Assembly: GCA_900556785.1 (NCBI GenBank)
Contig: USQK01000009.1
Location: forward strand, 1 to 34,981
Reading direction: 5' to 3'
DNA length: 34,981 nucleotides
Source: an uncultured Veillonella sp.
GTDB lineage: Bacteria; Bacillota; Negativicutes; Veillonellales; Veillonellaceae
The notes under the pieces are model-generated. The model saw only the letters and a program-made list of their open reading frames with translations. It did no database searches and had not been told where the DNA came from. Positions 15,393-23,412 of the stretch are shown one piece after another. Numbering within the stretch: the first letter of the stretch is position 1; each line of letters starts with the position of its first letter. The translations under genes and the position numbers were made by a program.

Positions 15393-15794
15393 TTATATTA
15401 GCTTATTAACTTTCAACAGAATTAGAGCAGACATTAGGTAAGCAAAAACAATAAGAACTACATACATTTGTTTTTTTCTAGCCCATTCATAATAGCTACT
15501 ACGAGGTGGCTGTTTTAATAATACTGCTGCCACAAAAATAGGCAGCAAGAACCAAGCCATAACAATTGGTATCGCTATGTAATCTAAAAAATAAAACATG
15601 CTAAATAGCATGAATGGGTATGTAATAATTGTCGCCCAGGAGATAACTTTCATAAAACCATAATTAGAATTAGAGATTAAAGATACTAGTAATGGTGAAA
15701 GCTTTTTTCTTAAAAGTATTTTATATATGATCCAATAGAGAGCTATTACCGAGTAGAAGATAACTACGAAAACTAAGGGTAAATGAATATGCAC
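15393..15794 (-). CDS. Small membrane protein, unknown function (133 residues)
   Basis: The 133-residue product has four predicted membrane helices (about 5-25, 50-68, 70-92 and 110-130) with a basic loop (KILLRKKLSP) after the first. The start is GTG, preceded by GGGGG eight bases upstream, which itself overlaps the end of the upstream gene. It lies 4 bp after the 67-residue membrane protein gene, so the two are almost certainly co-translated. I do not recognise the family. It is AT-rich compared with fumC and mutY on either side. Confidence 0.65.
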   Translation of the reverse strand: MHIHLPLVFVVIFYSVIALYWIIYKILLRKKLSPLLVSLISNSNYGFMKVISWATIITYPFMLFSMFYFLDYIAIPIVMAWFLLPIFVAAVLLKQPPRSSYYEWARKKQMYVVLIVFAYLMSALILLKVNKLI

Positions 15795-15798
15795 AAAA

Positions 15799-16002
15799 CT
15801 ACCCCCTTCTACGTCTTAAGTAGTTATAAATATAGTTCCATACCACATAGCTCAAAAGGATTACAATATACGTAGTAACAAAAAAATAGAAATCGACTTC
15901 ATCCTCAATCATTTCAGGATTTGTAACAACAGTAAAAGGGATAATTATAAGAAAGAAAAGTACAACGCCTCGTACAAAATAATTATAGATTTTTAAAAAC
16001 AT
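15799..16002 (-). CDS. Small two-helix membrane protein, unknown function (67 residues)
   Basis: The 67-residue product has two membrane helices (about 10-27 and 38-58) separated by an acidic loop (NPEMIEDEVD), and ends in RRRRG. The SD is weak. It is tightly linked (4 bp) to the downstream 133-residue membrane protein and follows a third small membrane protein by about 30 bp. Family not recognised. The acidic loop and basic tail suggest a defined topology. Coding status is supported by tight packing and length, not by homology. Confidence 0.55.
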   Translation of the reverse strand: MFLKIYNYFVRGVVLFFLIIIPFTVVTNPEMIEDEVDFYFFVTTYIVILLSYVVWNYIYNYLRRRRG

Positions 16003-16031
16003 ATTCTCACACCAACCTTAAAACTTTAGCT

Positions 16032-16334
16032 CTAATATCTCATAAGTTTTATAGCTATCAAGATCATAAAAAATACGATTATAAAAATATATTTCATATT
16101 GAATAGATTATTAATCTCTTTAAACCCATTTTGCTTAAATGCTTGTATTAATAAGTTTACTTGTTTACGACTTAACATATATAAAACTATGTGCAATACT
16201 ATCCCCGCTAGTATAGCTGCTTTTAGATTTCCTTCGTATCCACCAGTTATCATTGCGCTAATAAGAGCTATATCCATAAGAATAATTGGAATAGCACATA
16301 TAATAACTCTGTAAATAAAAAATTTACTATACAT
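16032..16334 (-). CDS. Small membrane protein, tandem paralogue A (100 residues)
   Basis: The chosen start is the ATG at 16334 (MYSKFF), preceded by AGGTG, rather than an ATG 16 codons upstream. This start gives exactly the 100-residue length of its paralogue at 16503-16805, which begins with MYSK. The two align without gaps at 42 identical positions of 100 (counted by eye), including LIQAFK/IIQAFK near residue 64 and a closing aromatic. There are about four helices, with a short cytoplasm-like stretch (about 54-80) between the second and the last. Function unknown. The pair arose by duplication. Confidence 0.65.
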   Translation of the reverse strand: MYSKFFIYRVIICAIPIILMDIALISAMITGGYEGNLKAAILAGIVLHIVLYMLSRKQVNLLIQAFKQNGFKEINNLFNMKYIFIIVFFMILIAIKLMRY

Positions 16335-16408
16335 TAATCTACACCTACAAATTAACTCTGCTCTATTAATCAACACAATCAAAATTTTAACTCTAATATA
16401 TCACAAAT

Positions 16409-16438
16409 ATTATATAAGTTCATATTATATAAGTTCAT
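16409..16438. repeat. 15-bp tandem duplication
   Basis: ATTATATAAGTTCAT occurs twice in tandem (16409-16423 and 16424-16438), just upstream of paralogue A and beside the next terminator. It may overlap promoter sequence for paralogue A. Confidence 0.85.
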
Positions 16439-16444
16439 ATAATA

Positions 16445-16482
16445 AAAAGAGGTATTGTATTTTCATATACAATACCTCTTTT
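16445..16482. terminator. Terminator between the tandem paralogues
   Basis: A perfect 16-bp stem (16445-16460 with 16467-16482) has a 6-base loop and A/T-rich ends. It lies 21 bases after the stop of paralogue B on the minus strand, so the two paralogues are probably separate transcription units. Confidence 0.85.
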
Positions 16483-16502
16483 AGTTTATACCTTATGATT
16501 TT

Positions 16503-16805
16503 CTAATATTTTATAAGGTTTATAGTCATTAATACGACAAAGGATATAATAAAAGCCATATGCTTCGTATCTAGTAGTTCATAGGTCTCGTCAAATGTAT
16601 CATTCTTGAATGCTTGTATTATCAATTCTTCTTGTTTGCTTAGTTCCAAGTATATATCTAAATGACATCCAATTGCCACTAGTATTGCTATTTTGAGGTA
16701 TCCCTTATATATATCCGCTGTCATATCATAGAGCAGAGAGATATCAAATAGAGCAAGTAGAATGATACATATAAGAAATTTATGGATAAAAGATTTACTA
16801 TACAT
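16503..16805 (-). CDS. Small membrane protein, tandem paralogue B (100 residues)
   Basis: The 100-residue product begins MYSKSF and aligns end to end with paralogue A at 16032-16334. Hydrophobic helices lie at about 5-27, 37-52 and 82-97, and the conserved central stretch is SKQEELIIQAFK. ATG is preceded by AGGGA. It is followed by its own perfect-stem terminator and lies 33 bp downstream of the metallophosphoesterase gene, with which it may be transcribed. No family recognised. Divergence between the copies suggests retention of both rather than recent duplication. Confidence 0.65.
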   Translation of the reverse strand: MYSKSFIHKFLICIILLALFDISLLYDMTADIYKGYLKIAILVAIGCHLDIYLELSKQEELIIQAFKNDTFDETYELLDTKHMAFIISFVVLMTINLIKY

Positions 16806-16838
16806 GATTGTATCCCTATAGTGAGATTGCCGTTTACA

Positions 16839-18020
16839 CTAAGCTACTCCATCAAAGAATGTAATGACTGTAATTTCTCGTGGGCAGTTGATACGTATTG
16901 GGAACCAGTGTCCTGAGCCGTTATTAACGTAGCACACGCTTTGTTCTTCTACGTAGCGACCTTTTGTATATGGTGTACCTGTTGGTACCAACGGCATGCC
17001 CATGAATACGATTTGACCACCATGAGTGTGACCAGAGAGGGTCAACGGAATTTTACGTTCAATGGCTTCTTCAAAGAATTCAGGGTGATGTGCCAACAGG
17101 ATAACAAAGGCATAGTCCGGAATACCAGATAAAGCCTTATCAATCATAGCTTCACGTTTTTCTTTTTCTCGATCATTGTCATACGCAACACCTGCAATAT
17201 ATACAGGTTGTTTACCGCCCATAATCTGAATATTGCTATTCACAAGGATATTCATCGGTGTATTATGTTTCAGCTCGTCTAATACCTTATTTACATCGTG
17301 ATGGTATTCGTGATTACCTAAGATGAAATCAACGCCATCAGGGATTTGTTTTGCAAAGGTTGTCAGTCTTTCACAAACCTGTGGCAACCAAGCTAGTTTA
17401 TCGATTAAATCACCAGTGATAACAACGCGATTAGGCTTTTCTACAAGGGCGAGCTTTAAAATTTCATCAAGATCATCTAAGTCGATGCTTGGGCCTACAT
17501 GAATATCGCTGAGTTGAACGATTTTATAATCCTTTAAGCCAGGTGGTAAATTCGTATAACCGAAGCTTTCATGAGTAACCTCAATCTCATGTTGACCTAC
17601 ATAGGCAGCATAGCTAGAACCACCAATTGTTGCCAACGGTACCACTGTTGCCGCGGTTCTAAAGAAGGCGCGACGGCCCGTTCTATTTTCCTCTGGCGTT
17701 TTGCTCCAAATTTTATTAACCGCCCAGTATAGTAAACCTAGGACGATGAATACAGGAATAGCCAAGAATAAGCCAAAGAGAAAACCGTAACTTTCAGTAC
17801 GGAATAGATTCATCAACGGATAATACATCGTTCCGTATAGATCCACTTGATTGAGTATATAGTATCGGATGGCAGCGAACCACGCACCGATAATAATTAT
17901 ATAACCCACCCAAGCAGGCCATTTCTTTTTAGGCTTCCACAAATTGAGGAAAAGCGCCCAAAATCCTACCAATCCTATTACAAGGATAGCAGAAAAAATG
18001 ATATTAAATAGAATTCTCAT
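16839..18020 (-). CDS. Membrane-anchored metallophosphoesterase
   Basis: The 393-residue protein has about four N-terminal membrane segments (4-27, 36-55, 78-101 and 117-140), then a calcineurin-like phosphoesterase domain (about 155-390). Metal ligands are visible: D172 and H174 (SDIHVG), D204 (TGDLID), N236/H237 (GNHEYH), H311 (LAHHPEF) and H331/H333 (GHTHGG). The pattern resembles the YkuE/YaeI group, whose YaeI member has phosphodiesterase activity. A GRRAFFRTA motif before the last helix looks like a twin-arginine remnant. The catalytic domain probably faces outside, but topology is inferred. ATG follows TAGGAG, 16 bp after mutY, so they form an operon. Confidence 0.87.
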   Translation of the reverse strand: MRILFNIIFSAILVIGLVGFWALFLNLWKPKKKWPAWVGYIIIIGAWFAAIRYYILNQVDLYGTMYYPLMNLFRTESYGFLFGLFLAIPVFIVLGLLYWAVNKIWSKTPEENRTGRRAFFRTAATVVPLATIGGSSYAAYVGQHEIEVTHESFGYTNLPPGLKDYKIVQLSDIHVGPSIDLDDLDEILKLALVEKPNRVVITGDLIDKLAWLPQVCERLTTFAKQIPDGVDFILGNHEYHHDVNKVLDELKHNTPMNILVNSNIQIMGGKQPVYIAGVAYDNDREKEKREAMIDKALSGIPDYAFVILLAHHPEFFEEAIERKIPLTLSGHTHGGQIVFMGMPLVPTGTPYTKGRYVEEQSVCYVNNGSGHWFPIRINCPREITVITFFDGVA

Positions 18021-18036
18021 TCATTGCTCCTACAAA

Positions 18037-19134
18037 TTATTTTGCCATCTCCGTCAATTTACCATGAGGACCTGCCCAAGCATAGTTAGCGAACTCGTCG
18101 CGCTTGATGAGCATCCAGTCCTTTGGCAATTGCTTTTGGATAGCTCCGATCGTTATATTCTTAGCATCTCCTGCATACGTTAAATCACCCCGAAATGCTT
18201 TCATAAACCATTTTCGATGAGAGAAAATATGTGTTATTTCTTTTACCAATACAGGTTGTAAAGCTAGTTCAAAACCTAGGTCCTTAACTAATTCTTCAAG
18301 GCCTCGTTCACCCTCGTCAAAGGTAGACACCATTTCCACCGAAGGAAATTCCCACATGGACCGTAACAACCCACGATTCGGGCGTTTATGCAATAGATAA
18401 TAGTCTTCGTATTGCAAGATACCTACAAATACTGGAACCTCTACAACCTTTGTTTTCTTGATACGCACTGGTAATTTGTCCGTATCCTTGTGTTGATATG
18501 CTTCGCACATATTTACAATAGGACATTCTCCACAGCGCGGAGTTTTTGGAATGCACACAGCAGAGCCAAAATCCATTAAGGCTTGGTTAAAATCACCAGG
18601 GCGATCGTGAGGTAATGTTTCCTCTACAATAGCAGTTATAGCCTTCTTACCTTTAGTGCTCAAAATATCATCAAAGATGCGATATAAACGAGCGTAAATA
18701 CGCAGCACATTGCCGTCTACAGCTACCTCTGGTTCATTGTACGCCATAGATAGTACAGCCCCAGCCGTATAGGAACCTACGCCCTTCAAGGACTCCATAG
18801 TCTTGCGGTCATGAGGCACTATACCACCGTAGTTTTCAACGACGTCCTTTACACCAAGGCGTAAGTTACGAGCCCGGCTATAGTAACCAAGCCCCTGCCA
18901 AGCGTGAACCACCTCATCCTCAGAGGCCTTTGCTAGGTCCTCCAAGGTTGGGAATAAACGCATCCAGTTGTCATAATAGGGCTTCATCGCCTCAATGCGA
19001 GTCTGTTGGCTCATCACCTCAGAAACCCAAACCTTATAAGGGTCTCCACAATCACGCCACGGCAAATCCCGCTTATTCACATCATACCACGCCAATAGCT
19101 GTGGTACCCACTTGGGGCTCTTTTTATCAGTCAT
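18037..19134 (-). CDS. mutY: A/G-specific adenine DNA glycosylase
   Basis: The 365-residue protein has the MutY arrangement: a catalytic N-terminal domain with WVSEVMSQQT (E39), the helix-hairpin-helix LKGVGSYTAGA (116-126), and the catalytic Asp in VAVDGNV (D140). A 4Fe-4S loop follows, with C194, C201, C204 and C210 (CX6CX2CX5C). A C-terminal NUDIX-like domain (about 230-360) contains FSHRKW, which recognises 8-oxoguanine. It removes adenine mispaired with 8-oxoG. ATG is preceded by GAGGT. The NUDIX hydrolase upstream at 19237-19758 is an MTH1-like pool cleaner, so two arms of the 8-oxoG defence lie side by side. Confidence 0.95.
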   Translation of the reverse strand: MTDKKSPKWVPQLLAWYDVNKRDLPWRDCGDPYKVWVSEVMSQQTRIEAMKPYYDNWMRLFPTLEDLAKASEDEVVHAWQGLGYYSRARNLRLGVKDVVENYGGIVPHDRKTMESLKGVGSYTAGAVLSMAYNEPEVAVDGNVLRIYARLYRIFDDILSTKGKKAITAIVEETLPHDRPGDFNQALMDFGSAVCIPKTPRCGECPIVNMCEAYQHKDTDKLPVRIKKTKVVEVPVFVGILQYEDYYLLHKRPNRGLLRSMWEFPSVEMVSTFDEGERGLEELVKDLGFELALQPVLVKEITHIFSHRKWFMKAFRGDLTYAGDAKNITIGAIQKQLPKDWMLIKRDEFANYAWAGPHGKLTEMAK

Positions 19135-19236
19135 ATTACCTCAAAATATTATAAACTTAGGACTCTAGTACCACGTTCATGACTATAGGCATATTACAAG
19201 CATATTGCATATATGTTGCAGCCAATAAGGTACAGA

Positions 19237-19758
19237 TTATCCATTAATATACAGATCAATGCGCGCCAAGTGTTCACTTTCAAGAACGGTATCCACAGTG
19301 GTCAGATCCATCTTATCTACCGTACTGTTGTCTCGGCCAAATACGATAGGCCCTTTTAACTTCTTGCCTTCTAGCAGCATTGGCAACCATTGGCGGTCAC
19401 CATCCCACATGTGCTCGTAAGGAATTTCGTCTACTGTTAGCCAATGAGGTTCCATTTCGTCTGTTTCCTCTACATTGCCTGTGAAAGCACGCAAAAAGTA
19501 CACATAACCTACATGTGTTAAGCTTTCATCAAAAGGAAATTGAAAATCAAAAGCAGCCACACATTCTAAATCTTCCGGACGACCATGAAGTCCAGATTCC
19601 TCAAATAATTCGCGAATAGCACAGTCTCTGAAGCTTTCACCAGCCTCGAGTTTACCGCCAAACCCATTATATTTATCAGCCCCGAAACCACGTTTCTTAC
19701 GACCTAGCAATATGCGATTTTGTTCATCAATAGGAAATACGAGCGTCGTCGGTTTCAT
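19237..19758 (-). CDS. NUDIX hydrolase, MTH1-like 8-oxo-dGTP diphosphatase
   Basis: The 173-residue protein carries a complete NUDIX box (G35 x5 E41 x7 R49-E50-L51 x E53-E54 x G56-L57). It resembles human MTH1 more than Escherichia coli MutT in several places: KKRGFGADKYNGFGGK, DEMEPHWLTVDEIPY and a W-x-x-D segment. By recollection of MTH1, N31 corresponds to its Asn33, and W118-D119-G120-D121 to its Trp117-Pro-Asp-Asp, so one of the two base-recognising aspartates appears altered. The likely role is hydrolysis of oxidised purine nucleotides. ATG is preceded by AGGAGG. The C-terminal 25 residues extend beyond MTH1 length. Substrate is inferred. Confidence 0.85.
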   Translation of the reverse strand: MKPTTLVFPIDEQNRILLGRKKRGFGADKYNGFGGKLEAGESFRDCAIRELFEESGLHGRPEDLECVAAFDFQFPFDESLTHVGYVYFLRAFTGNVEETDEMEPHWLTVDEIPYEHMWDGDRQWLPMLLEGKKLKGPIVFGRDNSTVDKMDLTTVDTVLESEHLARIDLYING

Positions 19759-19875
19759 AAGGCCTCCTTAATCGTTAAAATAATACCCTATTATTATACC
19801 ATTATTTCATGTACGAATGGGCTAATTATGGTATGATTAAGAGTATAGATTTTCTTATACGGAAGGAGGCACATG

Positions 19876-20649
19876 ATGAATAAACCACTACGATTTAACA
19901 TCGCACTAGGGCGCACAAAGCCTGTTAATATTCGCAACGAAGAAGTGCGCTGCCCCTTCTGTGATCGTTCAAAATTAACGGATATTCTAGATACATCAGG
20001 TCATATCATATGGCTCATGAACAAATATCCTGTATTAGATAAAACATGGCCAACGGTTATTATTGAAACGGAAACAGACGAAGGCGAATTTTCTACATTG
20101 CCTGCCGATGAAGCGGCTCCCATTTTCCCCTTTTGGCCTGATAAAAGGCAGGTTTAAAGAGAACGTAAAGAGTTCAAATCCGTACTGTTCTTTAAGAACC
20201 ATGGTTATATGTCCGGTGGTTCCATTCGTCATCCTCACAGCCAAATCATAGGCCTTGAAGATTACGATTACCACGAAGATATTACAGCTCAAAATATGGA
20301 AGGCTGGCTCCTACACGAGGATCAAGATTTACGCATCACTTTGTCCACACAGCCTATCATTGGCTTCTTCGAGTACAATATACGCTTTAAACCTGATGCA
20401 CCTGTGCGCTCCGTAGCGCTAAGATTACAGCAAGTATTGCGGTATGTATTGCGCAGCATCGCCAATTACAGCCAGTCCTACAACTATTTTGTATATAATC
20501 TTGAGGACGGTTACGACTATATCAAGGTAGTAGCCCGTTACGTAACAACACCACTCTATGTGGGCTACAAAATTCCTCAAACTTGCGATGAAGAGCGGGC
20601 TGCAAAAATCATTCAAGACATTGCGCCGTACTTCCACGCATCAAAATAG
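19876..20649 (+). pseudogene. DUF4931/GalT-like (HIT-superfamily) gene, disrupted by compensating frameshifts
   Basis: An N-terminal part (CPFCDRSKLTDIL zinc-type motif, NKYPVLD) and a C-terminal part (FKSVLFFKNHG, then the HIT-like RHPHSQIIGL) together resemble the DUF4931 family related to galactose-1-phosphate uridylyltransferase. Both parts are in frame 1 but separated by TAA 20155-20157. Between about 20128 and 20165 the family-like reading FGLIK appears only in frame 2. A +1 insertion in the C4T4 run (20127-20134) and a -1 deletion after 20157 would restore one protein with the expected 18-residue spacing. Start is taken as ATG 19876, six bases after AAGGAGG, rather than ATG 19873. It may be a true pseudogene or a sequencing error. 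Confidence 0.75.
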
Positions 20650-20703
20650 TTTTACTTATACATATTGTATCTAAATAATTTTGATATATTTGAAAGGATG
20701 TTT

Positions 20704-21540
20704 ATGAAAGTATTTGCCATCGGCGATCTCCATCTATCTGGCAATCCTCCAACGAAGCCGATGGATATTTTTGGTCCCCATTGGGATAATCACTGGAGCC
20801 GCATCAAAGAAGATTGGATGGCCCGTGTAACAGACGAAGATATAGTCTTTCTCGTAGGTGACATGAGTTGGGCCCTTCGCCTCGATGAAGCAGCTTGCGA
20901 CTTACAAGAAATTGCATCCATGCCGGGTAAGAAATATATGATCCGCGGCAATCACGATTACTGGTGGGCCTCTGCCAACAAGATGCGTAACCTCATGGGC
21001 GATGCGATCACCTTCTTGCAAGGTCACGGTACAGCACAGCTTATTCAAACAGAAGAAGGCCCTCGCATCATTGCTTTTGGTGGAACACGCGCCTACCTCT
21101 GCCCTGGAGACTCTCATTTTACACCAGAAACAGACCAATCCATTTACGATAGAGAACTGATGCGTACCGAAGCAGCATTACTAGAAATGAATAAAGCTGT
21201 AGACATACTAAGAGAAGAAATTACTGCTGAAGCAAAGGTTGATATAACAAATCTTAATAAAGCTGATACAACAGATTCTGATAAGGCCTATCTATCAGCA
21301 ATAGATATAGACAACATACCAGTAACAAAAATCTTATTGTTGCACTATCCTCCGTTCAATGAATCCAATGCTCCTTCAGGCTTTACAGCACTCATGGAGA
21401 CATACAATGTAGATACTTGTATCTTTGGACATTTACACGATCAAATATCCTTTAAGCGCATTCCAAAGGAATTTGGTTCTACTAAATTAGAGCTAGTGTC
21501 TGCAGATTACCTAGACTTTAGACTGAAAGAAATTATGTAA
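20704..21540 (+). CDS. Soluble metallophosphoesterase (COG1768-like) with an insertion
   Basis: The start is ATG 20704, six bases after GAAAGGA; two in-frame upstream ATGs are rejected because they precede or overlap this SD. The 278-residue protein has calcineurin-like metal ligands: D8 and H10 (GDLHLSG), D53 (VGDMSW), N83/H84 (GNHDYWW), H214 (LLHYPPFNE) and H243/H245 (GHLHDQ). It has no membrane segments or signal. Close relatives, as I recall them, are about 230 residues; the extra length is a charged, Asp/Lys/Thr-rich insertion at about 164-205, just before HYPP. Substrate unknown. It follows the DUF4931-like gene by 54 bp and precedes a small gene by 9 bp. Confidence 0.85.
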   Translation: MKVFAIGDLHLSGNPPTKPMDIFGPHWDNHWSRIKEDWMARVTDEDIVFLVGDMSWALRLDEAACDLQEIASMPGKKYMIRGNHDYWWASANKMRNLMGDAITFLQGHGTAQLIQTEEGPRIIAFGGTRAYLCPGDSHFTPETDQSIYDRELMRTEAALLEMNKAVDILREEITAEAKVDITNLNKADTTDSDKAYLSAIDIDNIPVTKILLLHYPPFNESNAPSGFTALMETYNVDTCIFGHLHDQISFKRIPKEFGSTKLELVSADYLDFRLKEIM

Positions 21541-21549
21541 GGAGAGACC

Positions 21550-21780
21550 ATGAGTCGCATTCATAAAGAACATTTACAAGCGGGATATATCTTTGGTGAT
21601 ACTATCAACCATGAATATATTTACTTGCCCTCTGGTGAGGTAGGTACTGACCATCCATTGGCAGTCCTTGAAACCCCTACAAAGCGTGAGGATATCACAT
21701 TGGACGAAGCGGTCCACATGATTGACACATTAACACTAAAACGTTGTAGCCATCCTACACTAGGGAAAAAATCATTTTAA
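21550..21780 (+). CDS. Small hypothetical soluble protein (76 residues)
   Basis: The 76-residue product starts at ATG 21550 with GGAGAG five bases upstream, 9 bp after the phosphoesterase gene, so it is the last gene of the same operon. It is soluble and acidic-to-neutral, with a His-rich start (RIHKEHLQAGYIFGD) and a central THPL-type strand; no cysteine pair or known motif was recognised. Tight packing and a good SD support it as real. Function unknown. Confidence 0.65.
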   Translation: MSRIHKEHLQAGYIFGDTINHEYIYLPSGEVGTDHPLAVLETPTKREDITLDEAVHMIDTLTLKRCSHPTLGKKSF

Positions 21781-21783
21781 TAG

Positions 21784-21838
21784 AAAAAGGGGTTACAACT
21801 AAATGCGGTGATAACGCATTAATTGTAACCCCTTTAAA
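21784..21838. terminator. Bidirectional terminator
   Basis: A perfect 13-bp stem (21786-21798 with 21823-21835) contains an inner 6-bp stem (21802-21807 with 21815-21820). A-rich sequence at 21784-21788 gives a U-run on the minus strand. It separates two converging operons. Confidence 0.85.
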
Positions 21839-21929
21839 ATGTGAAACCATCAAGAAAATTAGATGGTTATAGGACAAATTAGATTTGTATAATCTTAGTC
21901 TATCTTAATATTTTATATGCATTTCCTAT

Positions 21930-22322
21930 TTAAAATAATATCCGTCTAAACGCATATATACAGACAGCAATGAACATTAACATCGAAAATATAGCAATAA
22001 GTCCACGCCTATAATATAAGCTATCTCGTTTTTGAAAATAGCCTGTACACAGTGTAATCAGTGTAAAAATAGTCCAAATACTTCCATAATTTACAATTAC
22101 TTTATAATCCCTATCAATTATAATTTTAAGAATTAGTAATATTAAGCTTATAAGAGAAATAATAGATAAATATTTTGTTAAACTACCAAAAACTCTATGT
22201 TTTTTTATATATTCATACTCTTCATTAATAGCAGTTTTACGAATTTCAAGTTTATATAAGGCTATACCAGAAATTATAGATGCCAAAATAAATATATTTC
22301 CTAATATTATAATCTTACTCAT
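21930..22322 (-). CDS. Small membrane protein, unknown function (130 residues)
   Basis: The 130-residue product has four membrane helices (about 4-24, 47-68, 75-95 and 107-127) with a charged loop (EIRKTAINEEYEYIKKHR) after the first. The ATG follows GGTGA. It is AT-rich, like the 15393-16805 cluster, but not recognisably homologous to it. A 24-bp perfect palindrome lies 23 bases upstream of the start. Family unknown. Confidence 0.6.
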   Translation of the reverse strand: MSKIIILGNIFILASIISGIALYKLEIRKTAINEEYEYIKKHRVFGSLTKYLSIISLISLILLILKIIIDRDYKVIVNYGSIWTIFTLITLCTGYFQKRDSLYYRRGLIAIFSMLMFIAVCIYAFRRILF

Positions 22323-22344
22323 TTTTCACCTTATTTTTCCACTT

Positions 22345-22368
22345 AAGCTGGTAGATATCTACCAGCTT
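22345..22368. repeat. Perfect 24-bp palindrome
   Basis: AAGCTGGTAGAT is followed immediately by its reverse complement, with no loop, and then T3 on the plus strand. It lies between the molybdopterin-binding gene and the small membrane-protein gene, both on the minus strand. The T-run is on the wrong strand for a terminator of the former, so operator function is possible. As RNA the central bases would form the loop. Confidence 0.85.
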
Positions 22369-22410
22369 TTTGTATAGACTTATATAGTTTTTAGATATTC
22401 CATAAAAGGA

Positions 22411-23391
22411 TTATCCTAAGAATCCACCATGGCCCATACGAATACAATCCTCTTTTGTGATTTCATCGTTTGCTACGAGGCGTGGCAAGATTTCATCAAA
22501 TGCCGTTGGTTTGCTAAATAATACGCCACCTGGAACGCCAAGAATCGGTGTACCATCAGCACAATAAGCAATACAAACCATAGAACCTGGCAATACAGGT
22601 AATCCGTATGTTACTACGCGATCTGCATAACGTTTAATGGCCCCTGGTGTTAAATCGTCAGGGTCAACGCTCATGCCGCCGGTACAGAAAATAATGTCGG
22701 CGCCAGCTGCTTTTACCTTATCAATAGCCGCTACGATATCGTCTGTATTGTCCGTTACGATTTCATGAGCTACTTTATTTACACCAAATTCTGCACAACG
22801 TTCCTCAATGATTGGGGTGAAAGCATCTTTAATACGGCCTTCAAATACTTCGGAACCTGTAGTAACAATGCCCATTGTTTTGCGTACGAATGGTTTTACA
22901 TTAAGTAAAGGCTTGCCATTAGCAATTTTCTTCGCATCCTCTACTTGTTGTTCCTCTAATAACAATGGAATACAACGCATGCCCGCTAATTTATCGCCTG
23001 CTTTCACAGGTGTATTATTAAATCTCGTTACGATAGTAAGCTCGCCAATGCTATTAATAGCGTGTAGTCGCTCTACGTCAACTTTAAAGAGACCGTCTAC
23101 GTCTGCAATAGCTTCGATTTTGCCTTGCGCCATAGGTCCATCGTGCATATTTTCGCCACCTGCCATATTGTACAAAGCACGTGCCACGTCCTCTTCGTGC
23201 AAGAATCCTTCATCCTCAGGTTCCATCACAAAGATATGCTCTTTACCAAGGTCTAGTAATTTCGGAATATCCTCTTCCGTAATAACATGGCCACGACGGA
23301 ATGGCGTATCTTTCACCTCTCCTATGACAATGCGTACTAAATCATGTATTAATGCATGCCCTACGGCATCTTGTGTTCTAATGGATTTCAT
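22411..23391 (-). CDS. Molybdopterin-binding protein (MoCF/MoeA-like)
   Basis: The 326-residue protein has a C-terminal MoCF_biosynth (molybdopterin-binding) domain. Motifs are TTGSEVFEG near residue 173, CTGGMSVDPDD near 236 and a GVPGG loop near 286. The N-terminal half (1-165) is less typical and lacks the full MoeA domain set, so this is the shorter family often annotated as a molybdopterin-binding protein, not MoeA itself. It may act in molybdenum-cofactor insertion or act as a cofactor sensor. ATG follows GGAGA. No other Mo-cofactor genes are in the window. The gene stands alone, with AT-rich spacers on both sides. Confidence 0.83.
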   Translation of the reverse strand: MKSIRTQDAVGHALIHDLVRIVIGEVKDTPFRRGHVITEEDIPKLLDLGKEHIFVMEPEDEGFLHEEDVARALYNMAGGENMHDGPMAQGKIEAIADVDGLFKVDVERLHAINSIGELTIVTRFNNTPVKAGDKLAGMRCIPLLLEEQQVEDAKKIANGKPLLNVKPFVRKTMGIVTTGSEVFEGRIKDAFTPIIEERCAEFGVNKVAHEIVTDNTDDIVAAIDKVKAAGADIIFCTGGMSVDPDDLTPGAIKRYADRVVTYGLPVLPGSMVCIAYCADGTPILGVPGGVLFSKPTAFDEILPRLVANDEITKEDCIRMGHGGFLG

Positions 23392-23412
23392 AATATCTCC
23401 CTTTATAATCTA

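Noticed and set aside
16335..16382. 16-codon N-terminal extension of paralogue A
   Set aside because: The paralogue begins at the equivalent MYSK, and AGGTG precedes the internal ATG.
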